Shown: in pieces, positions 29,072-36,347 of the stretch
Position numbering within the stretch: position 1 is the first letter of the stretch
Layout of the letters: every line of letters starts with the position of its first letter
Source of the DNA: Pseudomonas berkeleyensis
Lineage (GTDB): Bacteria; Pseudomonadota; Gammaproteobacteria; Pseudomonadales; Pseudomonadaceae
NCBI RefSeq assembly: GCF_014109765.1
Contig: NZ_CP059139.1
Span: forward strand, 434,001-498,000
Direction: 5' to 3'
Length of the DNA: 64,000 nt
Program-made: the position numbers and the translations under genes
Notes under the pieces: generated by a model
What the model saw: the letters and a program-made list of their open reading frames with translations, nothing else
Databases searched by the model: none
Told to the model about the DNA's origin: nothing

Positions 29072-29548
29072 TCACACGGGGTTCTGCGCTTCTTCCTGGG
29101 CGAGTTGCTGGATGTAGGCCGCGAAGCCCGGATCCTCGCCGCGCAGCAGCTGTGGCAGGCGTTCACGGAAGTCTTCGCGGCGGCTCCATTCGCGCATGTA
29201 ATCCTCCCAGGAGTGCCAGCGGCGCCGGCGTTTCTCGTCCATCTTCGGCTCATAGAGCAGCAGGTAGGCGCGCTCGAACAGCGAGACCAGCATGTCGAAG
29301 ATCACCAGCATGCGCTCCTGCTGCTCCTCACTCAGGTCGGTCGTGGCGTGCTGGCTGCGCAGACGCAGATCGGGGTTGGCCAGCACCACTTCGAGAAAGT
29401 CGATGTAGGCGTCGGACACCTGCTGCCAGGTGGCGTCTTCCTCGTTCTGCCGTTCCTTGCGCTGCTCGAAGAGAAATACGGCGATGGCGAACGGCAGCGC
29501 CACCACGGTGACGATGTAGGACAGCAGTTCCCAGGTGGCCGTGTTCAT
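29072..29548 (-). CDS. Membrane-anchored protein of unknown function
   Basis: The 158-residue protein starts MNTATWELLSYIVTVVALPF with a single N-terminal membrane segment (about residues 8-27), followed by a charged, mostly helical cytoplasmic-type domain rich in Glu and Arg (EQRKERQNEEDATWQQVSDA, YEPKMDEKRRRRWHSWEDYM). A GGGAG ribosome-binding site precedes the ATG at 29548. It lies 46 bp upstream of the MCE permease on the same strand and might be transcribed with it. I do not recognise a named family. Coding status is supported by good codon structure, the ribosome-binding site and the membrane anchor pattern. Confidence 0.7.
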   Translation of the reverse strand: MNTATWELLSYIVTVVALPFAIAVFLFEQRKERQNEEDATWQQVSDAYIDFLEVVLANPDLRLRSQHATTDLSEEQQERMLVIFDMLVSLFERAYLLLYEPKMDEKRRRRWHSWEDYMREWSRREDFRERLPQLLRGEDPGFAAYIQQLAQEEAQNPV

Positions 29549-29655
29549 GAGCGCTCCCGCTGGTTGTTCATGGCCACTCTAGCCACACTAAAGAACGGAT
29601 GACAGCGCTCTCGACTAAGGTGAAGCTCAGCATTCATCTCTCGCGAGTGTCTCTC

Positions 29656-31140
29656 ATGTCCGTGGAACACCTGGATGTCCTGATCATCGGCGCTGGCCTG
29701 TCCGGTGTCGGTGCTGCCTGCCACCTCAAACGTCTGTGCCCGGACAAGCGTTTCGCCATTCTGGAAGGGCGCGAGGCCATGGGCGGCACCTGGGATCTGT
29801 TTCGCTATCCGGGCATCCGTTCCGACTCGGACATGTATACCCTCGGCTACAACTTCAAACCCTGGAGCGACCCGCAGGCCATCGCCGATGGTCCGTCGAT
29901 CCGCCGCTATATCGTGCAGACCGCCGCCGAGCATGGTGTCGACCGGCTGATCCGTTATCGGCACAAGGTGCTCAAGGCCGATTGGTGCAGCACCAGCGCC
30001 ACCTGGCAACTGCTGGTACAGCGTGGCGACGACAGCGAACCGCTGCGCATGAGCTGCCAGTTTCTGATGATGTGCACCGGCTACTATCGCTACGAGGCCG
30101 GCTACACCCCGGAATTCACCGGCCGCGAGGAATACCAGGGTACCTTCATTCACCCGCAGCTGTGGCCGGAGGGCTTCGATTGCTGCGGCAAGCGCGTGCT
30201 GGTAATCGGCAGCGGCGCGACCGCCGTGACCCTGGTGCCGGCGCTGGCCGAGCAGGGTGCGCAGGTCACCATGTTGCAGCGCTCGCCCAGCTACGTGATC
30301 AACCTGCCGCAGCGTGATGCACTGTCCAACGCGCTACGTCGCGTCCTGCCCGAAACCTGGGTGTATCGCCTGGCACGCGGACGCAACGTGACCCTGCAAC
30401 TGGTCTTCTACAAACTGGCCAAGCGCTTTCCCAATCTGGTTCGCCGGGTGTTGCTGGGGCTGGTGCGGCGACAGCTGGGCGGCGTCGACCTGCGCCACTT
30501 CAGCCCCCGCTACAAGCCTTGGGATCAGCGCGTCTGCGCGGTGCCGGACGGTGATCTGTTCCGTGTGCTGCGTCAGGGCAAGGCGCAAGTGGTGACGGCC
30601 GAGATCGAGCGTTTTACCGCGCAGGGCGTTCGCCTGAAGAGTGGCGAGGAGCTGGCCGCCGATGTCATCGTCAGTGCCACCGGCCTGCAACTGCAGCTGT
30701 TTGGCGGTATCGCCGTGAGCGTCGACGGTGCGCCCTTCGAGGCGCCGAATAGCATGGGCTACCGAGGCATCATGCTGCGTGACTTGCCCAACCTGGCAGT
30801 GGTGATGGGTTACACCAACGCCAGCTGGACACTCAAGGCCGACCTCTCCAGCGAATACTTCTGCCGTCTGATCAATCATCTGGATGTCATCGGCATGCGC
30901 CAGGTGACGCCGCGTGATCGCCATGGCGAGGTGCACCCGGAACCTTTTCTCGACCTGCAGTCGGGCTATATCGAGCGCGCCTCGCATCTGCTGCCGACGC
31001 AGGGCGACCGCGTGCCCTGGAAGCTGCACCAGAACTATCTGCTCGATCTGGCATTGCTGCGCTACGGCAAGCTGGAGGACGACTACCTGATGTTTTCCGC
31101 GCCGCAGAGTGCAGAGCAAACGGTGCTGATGCAGCCCTGA
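29656..31140 (+). CDS. EthA/AlmA-like flavin monooxygenase (Baeyer-Villiger type)
   Basis: The 494-residue protein has an FAD-binding GAGLSG (residues 12-17), then GGTWDLFRYPGIRSDSDMYT, a variant Baeyer-Villiger fingerprint YQGTFIHPQLWP (160-171), and a second dinucleotide fold VLVIGSGATAVTLVPALAEQ for NADPH. It closely resembles EthA of mycobacteria (prodrug-activating Baeyer-Villiger monooxygenase) and also AlmA-type long-chain alkane monooxygenases. Candidate reactions are insertion of oxygen into ketones or oxidation of long-chain alkanes. I use ATG 29656 (MSVEHLDVLIIGAG), which gives the family N-terminus. It is a single-gene unit divergent from the unknown membrane protein. Substrate is not predictable from sequence. 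Confidence 0.85.
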   Translation: MSVEHLDVLIIGAGLSGVGAACHLKRLCPDKRFAILEGREAMGGTWDLFRYPGIRSDSDMYTLGYNFKPWSDPQAIADGPSIRRYIVQTAAEHGVDRLIRYRHKVLKADWCSTSATWQLLVQRGDDSEPLRMSCQFLMMCTGYYRYEAGYTPEFTGREEYQGTFIHPQLWPEGFDCCGKRVLVIGSGATAVTLVPALAEQGAQVTMLQRSPSYVINLPQRDALSNALRRVLPETWVYRLARGRNVTLQLVFYKLAKRFPNLVRRVLLGLVRRQLGGVDLRHFSPRYKPWDQRVCAVPDGDLFRVLRQGKAQVVTAEIERFTAQGVRLKSGEELAADVIVSATGLQLQLFGGIAVSVDGAPFEAPNSMGYRGIMLRDLPNLAVVMGYTNASWTLKADLSSEYFCRLINHLDVIGMRQVTPRDRHGEVHPEPFLDLQSGYIERASHLLPTQGDRVPWKLHQNYLLDLALLRYGKLEDDYLMFSAPQSAEQTVLMQP

Positions 31141-31285
31141 TTGCTAGGAAGGTATAGCGAATGTCCTACAAAAAAATGCACAATCGCGCCGCTTACTTTT
31201 CTGGCATTGCGCCACTACACTTTTGCGATCTGTATCACGGATGAACCAGCGCGTGCTGCGTCACCCTTTCAACGAGAGGTCGGCT

Positions 31286-31453
31286 ATGAAGGAACAGCGC
31301 CATCTACCCGCTCTGCGGGCTCATATCGAGCAATTGCTGAGCAAAGGCTGGATCATCGCCAGCCGCAGCCCTCTGACCCTGCAGAACGGTCATCGCTGCT
31401 ATCTCGTCTCCCACGGCATGTTGATCAGCGACTCTGCTTCGCGCGCTGCCTGA
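31286..31453 (+). CDS. 55-residue orphan protein
   Basis: The frame starts at ATG 31286, preceded by GAGAGG at good spacing, and encodes MKEQRHLPALRAHIEQLLSK then a segment ending VSHGMLISDSASRAA. It is basic, with an amphipathic N-terminal helix and no membrane segment. A strong rho-independent terminator follows 15 bp after the stop, which supports a real short transcript. It lies in a 555-bp stretch (31141-31695) otherwise free of genes; the part before it is relatively A/T-rich and probably holds its promoter. I do not recognise the family. Confidence 0.6.
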   Translation: MKEQRHLPALRAHIEQLLSKGWIIASRSPLTLQNGHRCYLVSHGMLISDSASRAA

Positions 31454-31467
31454 TCGGGGTTTCCCGA

Positions 31468-31505
31468 CCGCTGCGTCGTTCCCCGCCTGACGCAGCGGCG
31501 TTTTT
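31468..31505 (+). terminator. Strong rho-independent terminator after the small orphan gene
   Basis: A 10-bp perfect stem (CCGCTGCGTC / GACGCAGCGG) with an 11-base loop is followed by CG and five T residues. It is one of the clearest terminators in the window and serves the 55-residue gene or a small RNA that covers it. Confidence 0.9.
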
Positions 31506-31695
31506 GGTTACCGGATATTGCGCTGGTAACCCTCCACATTTCCCCCTTCCTCCCGCCACAGCGGCTCTGTAGCCATTTGGCTGTCTGATTCTCATTCCCT
31601 ACGCTGACTCCGCAGTGGATGTAACGCCTTGGTCTGAGCGCGGTCTGTGCCTATAACGAACCGACCCCCTTCGTCGTTCCCAAAGGAGCCCAGCC

Positions 31696-32616
31696 ATGCC
31701 CAGTCGTCGTCGATTCCTGCACGGCAGCGCCAGCCTGGCGGCATTCGCCGCCCTGATGCCCTGGTTACCGCCATCCGCTTTCGCCGCGGCGCCCTTGTTG
31801 AAAAGGGCGATACCCAGTAGCGGTGAAATGTTGCCGGCCATTGGTCTGGGAACCTCGCGAACGCATGATGTGGCGATGGACGACAAGGCGCTGAACCTGC
31901 TGCGAGCGGTGCTGCGCAATCTGGTCAATGGTGGCGCCAGCCTGGTCGACACCGCACCCAGCTATGGTCGGGCCGAGGCGGTGTGCGGCGCGTTGGCCGC
32001 CGAGGATGGCATGCGCAAGCGGTTGTTCCTGGCCAGTAAGGTTTCCTCCACGGGACGTGAGGCAGGTGAGCGGCAGGTCGAGGCGAGCTTCGCCGCCCTG
32101 CGCACCGACACCATCGACCTGATGCAGGTGCACAACCTGCAGGACACCAGCACTCAGCTCGGACTGTTGCGCGAGCTCAAGGAGCAGGGCCGCGTGCGCT
32201 ACATCGGCGTGACGCATTATCTGGATTCTGCCCATGAGCGCCTGCTCGAGGTGTTGCGCAAGGAACCGGTGGATTTCGTCCAGTTCAACTACTCCATCGG
32301 CGAGCGCAACGTCGAGCGTGAGCTGTTGCCCTACTGCGCCGACAAAGGCATCGCGGTGCTGATCAACCGGCCGTTCCAGCGTTCCGCGCTCTTCGACCGG
32401 GTGCGCGGCAAGAGCCTGCCCGACTGGGCCACCGTGGATCTGGATGCCACGTCCTGGGCGCAGCTGATGCTCAAGTACATCCTCGCCAACCCGGCGGTGA
32501 CGGCAGTGATTCCGGCCACCTCCAACCCGCGTTACATGGCCGATAACATCCTCGCCGGTCAGGGGCGGCTGCCAGACGCGGCACAGCGCCAGCGCATCAT
32601 CGAGCTGTTCGCCTGA
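31696..32616 (+). CDS. Aldo/keto reductase with a Tat signal peptide
   Basis: The 306-residue protein begins MPSRRRFLHGSASLAAFAAL, a twin-arginine signal (SRRRFL) with probable cleavage after PSAFA near residue 31. The rest is an aldo/keto-reductase TIM barrel: LVDTAPSYGRAEAVCG (catalytic Asp/Tyr region), LFLASKVSS (Lys), LMQVHNLQDTS (His) and AVIPATSNPRYMADN (NADP-binding end). Tat export implies a folded, cofactor-loaded periplasmic enzyme, unusual for an NADPH-dependent family. The next gene, a transporter, begins one base after its stop, so the two are a tight unit. Confidence 0.88.
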   Translation: MPSRRRFLHGSASLAAFAALMPWLPPSAFAAAPLLKRAIPSSGEMLPAIGLGTSRTHDVAMDDKALNLLRAVLRNLVNGGASLVDTAPSYGRAEAVCGALAAEDGMRKRLFLASKVSSTGREAGERQVEASFAALRTDTIDLMQVHNLQDTSTQLGLLRELKEQGRVRYIGVTHYLDSAHERLLEVLRKEPVDFVQFNYSIGERNVERELLPYCADKGIAVLINRPFQRSALFDRVRGKSLPDWATVDLDATSWAQLMLKYILANPAVTAVIPATSNPRYMADNILAGQGRLPDAAQRQRIIELFA

Positions 32617-32617
32617 G

Positions 32618-33901
32618 ATGCAGGCGCTCACCCGGCGCCTGGCGCGGGCGATCAATGCCGAAGGTGAAGAACTGGCCGCGGTGCTGGCCGGCTTCGCCCT
32701 GTTCTTCTGCCTGTTCGCCGGTTACTTCATGCTGCGGCCGATCCGTGAGGCGATGGGCATCACCGGCGGGGTGAACAACCTGCAGTGGCTGTTCACCGCC
32801 ACCTTCGTCGTCATGCTGCTGGCTGTGCCGATGTTTGCCTGGCTCAACTCGAAAGTCCCGCGCATCCATTTCATCGACTGGGTGTACGGCTTCTTCTGTC
32901 TCAACCTGCTCGCCTTCGTCCTGCTGTTTCGCGTCGATCACGACAGCGTGTGGCTGGCGCGGGTGTTCTACGTGTGGATCTCGGTCTACAACCTGTTCGT
33001 CGTTTCCGTGGCCTGGAGCCTGATGGCTGACGTGTTCGATGGTGCCCAGGCGCGCCGGCTGTTCGCCTTCATCGCGGCAGGAGCCAGTGTCGGCGGGCTC
33101 TGTGGGCCGCTGTTGAGTGCACTGCTGATCGGGGTTGTTGGCGAGTCCGGATTGATGCTGATGGCCGCCGTGTTGTTGGGTGTGTCCATGGCACTCAAGC
33201 GTTACCTGATGGGCTGGCGCGAGCAGCAAGGTGCCGGCCGCCCAGGGGCGGTGAGCAGCGAGAGCCCGCGACGTCCGGTGCCGGGCAATCCCTTCAGCGG
33301 CCTGACGCGCATGCTGGGTTCGCGCTACCTGCTGGGTATTGGCGCGTTCATCCTGCTGCTGACGTCGGTCAGCACCTTTCTCTATTTCGAGCAGGCTCGG
33401 CTTGTCGCGGAGCTGTTTCCGGATCGCGCCGCGCAGGTGAAGGTATTTGGCGTGATCGACTTTGTCGTGCAGGCCGGCGCCTTGGCTGCGCAGTTGTTCA
33501 TCACCGGGCGGGTGGCGCAGAAGCTGGGCGTACGCGTGTTGTTGTCGATCGTACCGGCGCTGGTGTGCCTGGGCTTTATCGGCCTGGCGCTGGCGCCGAC
33601 TTTCGCCATGCTGGCGGGGCTGATGATCGTGCGCCGCATTGGCGAATACGCCTTCGTCCGGCCGGGGCGGGAAATGCTCTTCGCCCCGCTGGATGCCGAG
33701 AGCAAGTACAAGGCGAAGAACTTCATCGACACAGTGGTCTATCGCGGTGGTGATGCCCTCAGCGGTTGGGCCAAGGCCGGACTGGACATGCTCGGCCACG
33801 GCGCCTGGCTGGTGGCCATGGTCGGTGCGCTCTGTGCTGCGCTATGGGGCGTACTCGGCTGGTATCTGGGCGGCCGCGCCGATCGCCAAGTCGAGAGGTA
33901 G
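32618..33901 (+). CDS. Twelve-segment carrier resembling ATP/ADP-antiporter or MFS proteins
   Basis: The 427-residue membrane protein has about 12 hydrophobic segments. Its N-terminal FFCLFAGYFMLRPIREAMGI resembles bacterial proteins annotated as NTP/NDP exchange or MFS transporters. Other visible blocks are YVWISVYNLFVVSVAWSLMA and EYAFVRPGREMLFAPLDAES. It starts two bases past the aldo/keto-reductase stop, indicating translational coupling. Its TAG stop codon falls inside a GTGCGC-family repeat arm. Substrate is unknown, and nucleotide exchange is doubtful in a free-living bacterium. Confidence 0.75.
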   Translation: MQALTRRLARAINAEGEELAAVLAGFALFFCLFAGYFMLRPIREAMGITGGVNNLQWLFTATFVVMLLAVPMFAWLNSKVPRIHFIDWVYGFFCLNLLAFVLLFRVDHDSVWLARVFYVWISVYNLFVVSVAWSLMADVFDGAQARRLFAFIAAGASVGGLCGPLLSALLIGVVGESGLMLMAAVLLGVSMALKRYLMGWREQQGAGRPGAVSSESPRRPVPGNPFSGLTRMLGSRYLLGIGAFILLLTSVSTFLYFEQARLVAELFPDRAAQVKVFGVIDFVVQAGALAAQLFITGRVAQKLGVRVLLSIVPALVCLGFIGLALAPTFAMLAGLMIVRRIGEYAFVRPGREMLFAPLDAESKYKAKNFIDTVVYRGGDALSGWAKAGLDMLGHGAWLVAMVGALCAALWGVLGWYLGGRADRQVER

Positions 33902-33965
33902 GGTGTGCTGTGCGCACCGACATTGCATCACCCGTAGATTGAAGAATGGCCGGTGCGCACCCTAC
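33898..33965. repeat. GTGCGC-family REP pair supplying both flanking stop codons
   Basis: The left arm (GTAGGGTGTGCTGTGCGCAC, one further C) contains the TAG stop of the carrier gene at 33899-33901. The right arm (GGTGCGCACCCTAC) contains the complement of the LysR gene's TAG stop at 33962-33964. The element thus fills the whole space between the two convergent genes. Confidence 0.85.
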
Positions 33966-34864
33966 GGGTTGGCCACCGCGGCGATCTCCTCGATCAGCCA
34001 CTGCAGCGCGGCATCGCGCTGGCGCTGCGCCAGGCTGACCACCTCTAGGTGGAACGGGCCGAGGGTGAAGGGCAGGTCGAACAACTGCAGCGGCAACAGC
34101 GTGGCGAAGTGTCGGGCCAAGGCGGTGGGCAGCACGGCGGTCAGTTCGCTGCCAGCGACGATATGCGCCGCCTGCAGGTAGTTCGGCGTGGTGTAGAGAA
34201 TCTGCCGCGACAGGCCCTGTTCGCCCAGCCACTGATCGACCATGCCGCGGGTCTGTCCACCATGTACCCAGAGGTGGCGCAGGCGTAGGAAGGTGTCCAG
34301 ATCCATGTTGCCCTGGCGCAGCAGCGGATGATCGCGGCGTACCGCCAGTTTGAGCGTCTCGCTCATCCAGTGGCGACGGGCGAAGCGCGCTGGCATCTCG
34401 TCGAAGCGGCCCAGCACCAGATCCAGATCGCCCTTGTCCAGCGCCTCCATTGGTAGGCTCGGGCTGAGGTGGCGAATGTCGATGCCAATGCCCGGCGCCT
34501 TCTGGCTCAGGCGGTCGAGCAGGCGCGGCATGCACACCAGCTCCACGTAGTCGGTGACGGCGATGCAAAAGCGCTGGCGGCTTTCGCCCGGCTCGAAGGT
34601 CTCGCCAGCGCTCAGGCTCTGTTCCAATTGGCGCAGTGCGCTGCGGATCGGGGCTTCCAGCGCCAGTGCACGTGGCGTGGGTTGCATGCGCCTGCCCACG
34701 CGCACCAGCAGCGGGTCGCCGAGCAGCTCGCGCAGACGACCCAGCGCATTGCTGACCGCCGGCTGACTCAGGGACAGGCGTTCGGCGGCGCGCGAGACGT
34801 TCTGTTCGCGTAGCAGAGCGTCCAGCACCCGCAGCAGGTTGAGGTCGAAATTGATGAAATTCAT
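33962..34864 (-). CDS. LysR-family transcriptional regulator
   Basis: The 300-residue protein starts MNFINFDLNLLRVLDALLRE with an N-terminal winged helix (SRAAERLSLSQPAVSNALGR) and a C-terminal effector domain with the NodD/NahR-like pattern (LDLVLGRFDEMPARFARRHW, HLWVHGGQTRGMVDQWL). I use ATG 34864; a TTG 12 codons upstream would add unlikely residues. It is divergent from the beta-oxidation pair (35106 onward), which is the classical LysR target position. A 144-bp MITE-like element now lies between them, so control of that pair is an inference. Confidence 0.88.
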   Translation of the reverse strand: MNFINFDLNLLRVLDALLREQNVSRAAERLSLSQPAVSNALGRLRELLGDPLLVRVGRRMQPTPRALALEAPIRSALRQLEQSLSAGETFEPGESRQRFCIAVTDYVELVCMPRLLDRLSQKAPGIGIDIRHLSPSLPMEALDKGDLDLVLGRFDEMPARFARRHWMSETLKLAVRRDHPLLRQGNMDLDTFLRLRHLWVHGGQTRGMVDQWLGEQGLSRQILYTTPNYLQAAHIVAGSELTAVLPTALARHFATLLPLQLFDLPFTLGPFHLEVVSLAQRQRDAALQWLIEEIAAVANP

Positions 34865-34935
34865 CTGCTGAATACGTCGTATCACAAGACTAAATTTCAA
34901 AAATAGTAGCGGCTTGCTTATCGTGAACCAAGTCT

Positions 34936-35079
34936 CTGGGTGCCCTTAAAAACGTAGGCGAGGCAGTCAGCGCGAGGCGAAAACAGGCGAAAAAGCGCAG
35001 TTTACGAGTTGTAAATGAGCATTTTTAGCCTGTTTTTAACGCAGCGATGACAACGCAGGTAGTTTTTAAGGGTGCCCAG
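34936..35079. mobile_element. MITE-like element with terminal inverted repeats, non-coding
   Basis: The 144-bp unit begins CTGGGTGCCCTTAAAAAC and ends GTTTTTAAGGGTGCCCAG, an inverted repeat matched except for two central bases. Inside, AAAACAGGC and GCCTGTTTT form a second nested pair, and the core around TTTAC...GTAAA a third, so the whole unit could fold into one long hairpin. It has no coding potential and no obvious target duplication. It ends 26 bp before the 3-hydroxyacyl-CoA dehydrogenase ATG. A 23-bp miniature sharing its right end lies at 60177-60199. Confidence 0.7.
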
Positions 35080-35105
35080 CCTGTTCGTGCACGAGAGGAA
35101 CAAAA

Positions 35106-36347
35106 ATGAATAAAGTCGTCTCGCCGCTTCGTTGTGCCGCCGTGATCGGCGCCGGCACCATGGGCCGCGGCATTGTCATCAGCCTGGCCAATGCCGGCCT
35201 GCGCGTGCTGTGGCTGGACAACAACCCGCAGATGGTCGAGCAGGGCCTGGCGATGGCCGAGGAAACTTGGACGCATAACGTCGCCAAGGGGCGTATCGAT
35301 GCGGCGCAAGCGGCTGCGCGACGGGCACGTATCGAGGCGGTGGACAGCTACGCGGCCCTGGCCGACGCCGATCTGGTGATCGAAGCGGTGTACGAGAACC
35401 TCGACCTCAAGCAACGTATCTTCCGTGAGTTGGACGCGGTGATGAATCCTGGTGCGATCCTGGCCAGCAACACTTCGGCGTTGGATATCGACGCCATCGC
35501 TGCCGTCACTTCACGGCCGGAGGCAGTGCTGGGCCTGCACTTCTTCAGCCCGGCGCACATCATGAAGCTGCTGGAGATCGTCCGCGGCGCCAAGACCGCG
35601 CCAGCTGTGCTGGACTCAGCTCAAGAACTGGGCGCGCGCATGGACAAGGTGGCGGTGGTGGCCGGTAACTGCCACGGTTTCATCGGCAACCGCATGCTGC
35701 ACACCTACGTTCGTGAGGTACGCATGCTGCTGCTCGAAGGCGCCTGGCCGCATCAGGTGGACGCGGCGCTGCAGGGCTTCGGCTTCGCCATGGGGCCGTT
35801 TCGCATGTACGACGTGGTCGGCATCGACCTGGAATGGCGTGCCCGTGAACTGTCCGGCCAGGGCCAGGACGACCCGGCGGTACAGGTGGACAACCGCCTG
35901 TGCGAACTGGGCCGCTTCGGCCAGAAGAGCGGCAAAGGCTATTACCTGTATGCGCCGGGCAGTCGTCAGGCGGAGCACGATCCCGAGGTGGACGCGCTGG
36001 TGCAAGCCGAGTCCGAGCGCCTGGGCTTCAGTCGCCGTGATATCGGCAACGAGGAGATTCTCGAGCGCTGCCTGCTGGCACTGGTCAACGAAGGCGCGAA
36101 GATTCTCGAAGAGAACATCGCCGCTAACAGCCGCGACATCGATCTGGTCTATCTCAATGGCTACGGTTTCCCTGCCGAGCGCGGCGGCCCGATGGCCTGG
36201 GCCGATGGCGAGGGTGTCGCGGCCATCCGTCAACGCCTGCTGCAACTGAGCGAGCGTTTTGGCGGCCATTGGCAGCCGGCGGCGCTGATCGAACGCCTGG
36301 CCTCGGCCGGCAAGCAGTTTTCCGACATACAGGAGGGCCGGGTATGA
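35106..36347 (+). CDS. 3-hydroxyacyl-CoA dehydrogenase, stand-alone type
   Basis: The 413-residue NAD-dependent enzyme has a Rossmann motif VIGAGTMGRGIVISLANAG (about residues 13-31), the catalytic-region LGLHFFSPAHIMKLLEIV with its His, and CHGFIGNRMLHTYVREVRML. The C-terminal part carries a second dehydrogenase-type domain (INGYGFPAERGG-like stretch LNGYGFPAERGGPMAWAD), as in the dehydrogenase half of FadB but without the enoyl-hydratase domain. It oxidises 3-hydroxyacyl-CoA to 3-ketoacyl-CoA in beta-oxidation. GAGAGGAA precedes the ATG. Its stop overlaps the acyl-CoA dehydrogenase start (ATGA). Confidence 0.92.
   Translation: MNKVVSPLRCAAVIGAGTMGRGIVISLANAGLRVLWLDNNPQMVEQGLAMAEETWTHNVAKGRIDAAQAAARRARIEAVDSYAALADADLVIEAVYENLDLKQRIFRELDAVMNPGAILASNTSALDIDAIAAVTSRPEAVLGLHFFSPAHIMKLLEIVRGAKTAPAVLDSAQELGARMDKVAVVAGNCHGFIGNRMLHTYVREVRMLLLEGAWPHQVDAALQGFGFAMGPFRMYDVVGIDLEWRARELSGQGQDDPAVQVDNRLCELGRFGQKSGKGYYLYAPGSRQAEHDPEVDALVQAESERLGFSRRDIGNEEILERCLLALVNEGAKILEENIAANSRDIDLVYLNGYGFPAERGGPMAWADGEGVAAIRQRLLQLSERFGGHWQPAALIERLASAGKQFSDIQEGRV

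Noticed and set aside
31195..31240. A sigma-54-like TGGCA...TTGC pattern before the 55-residue gene
   Set aside because: The spacing between the GG and GC elements does not fit the -24/-12 requirement.
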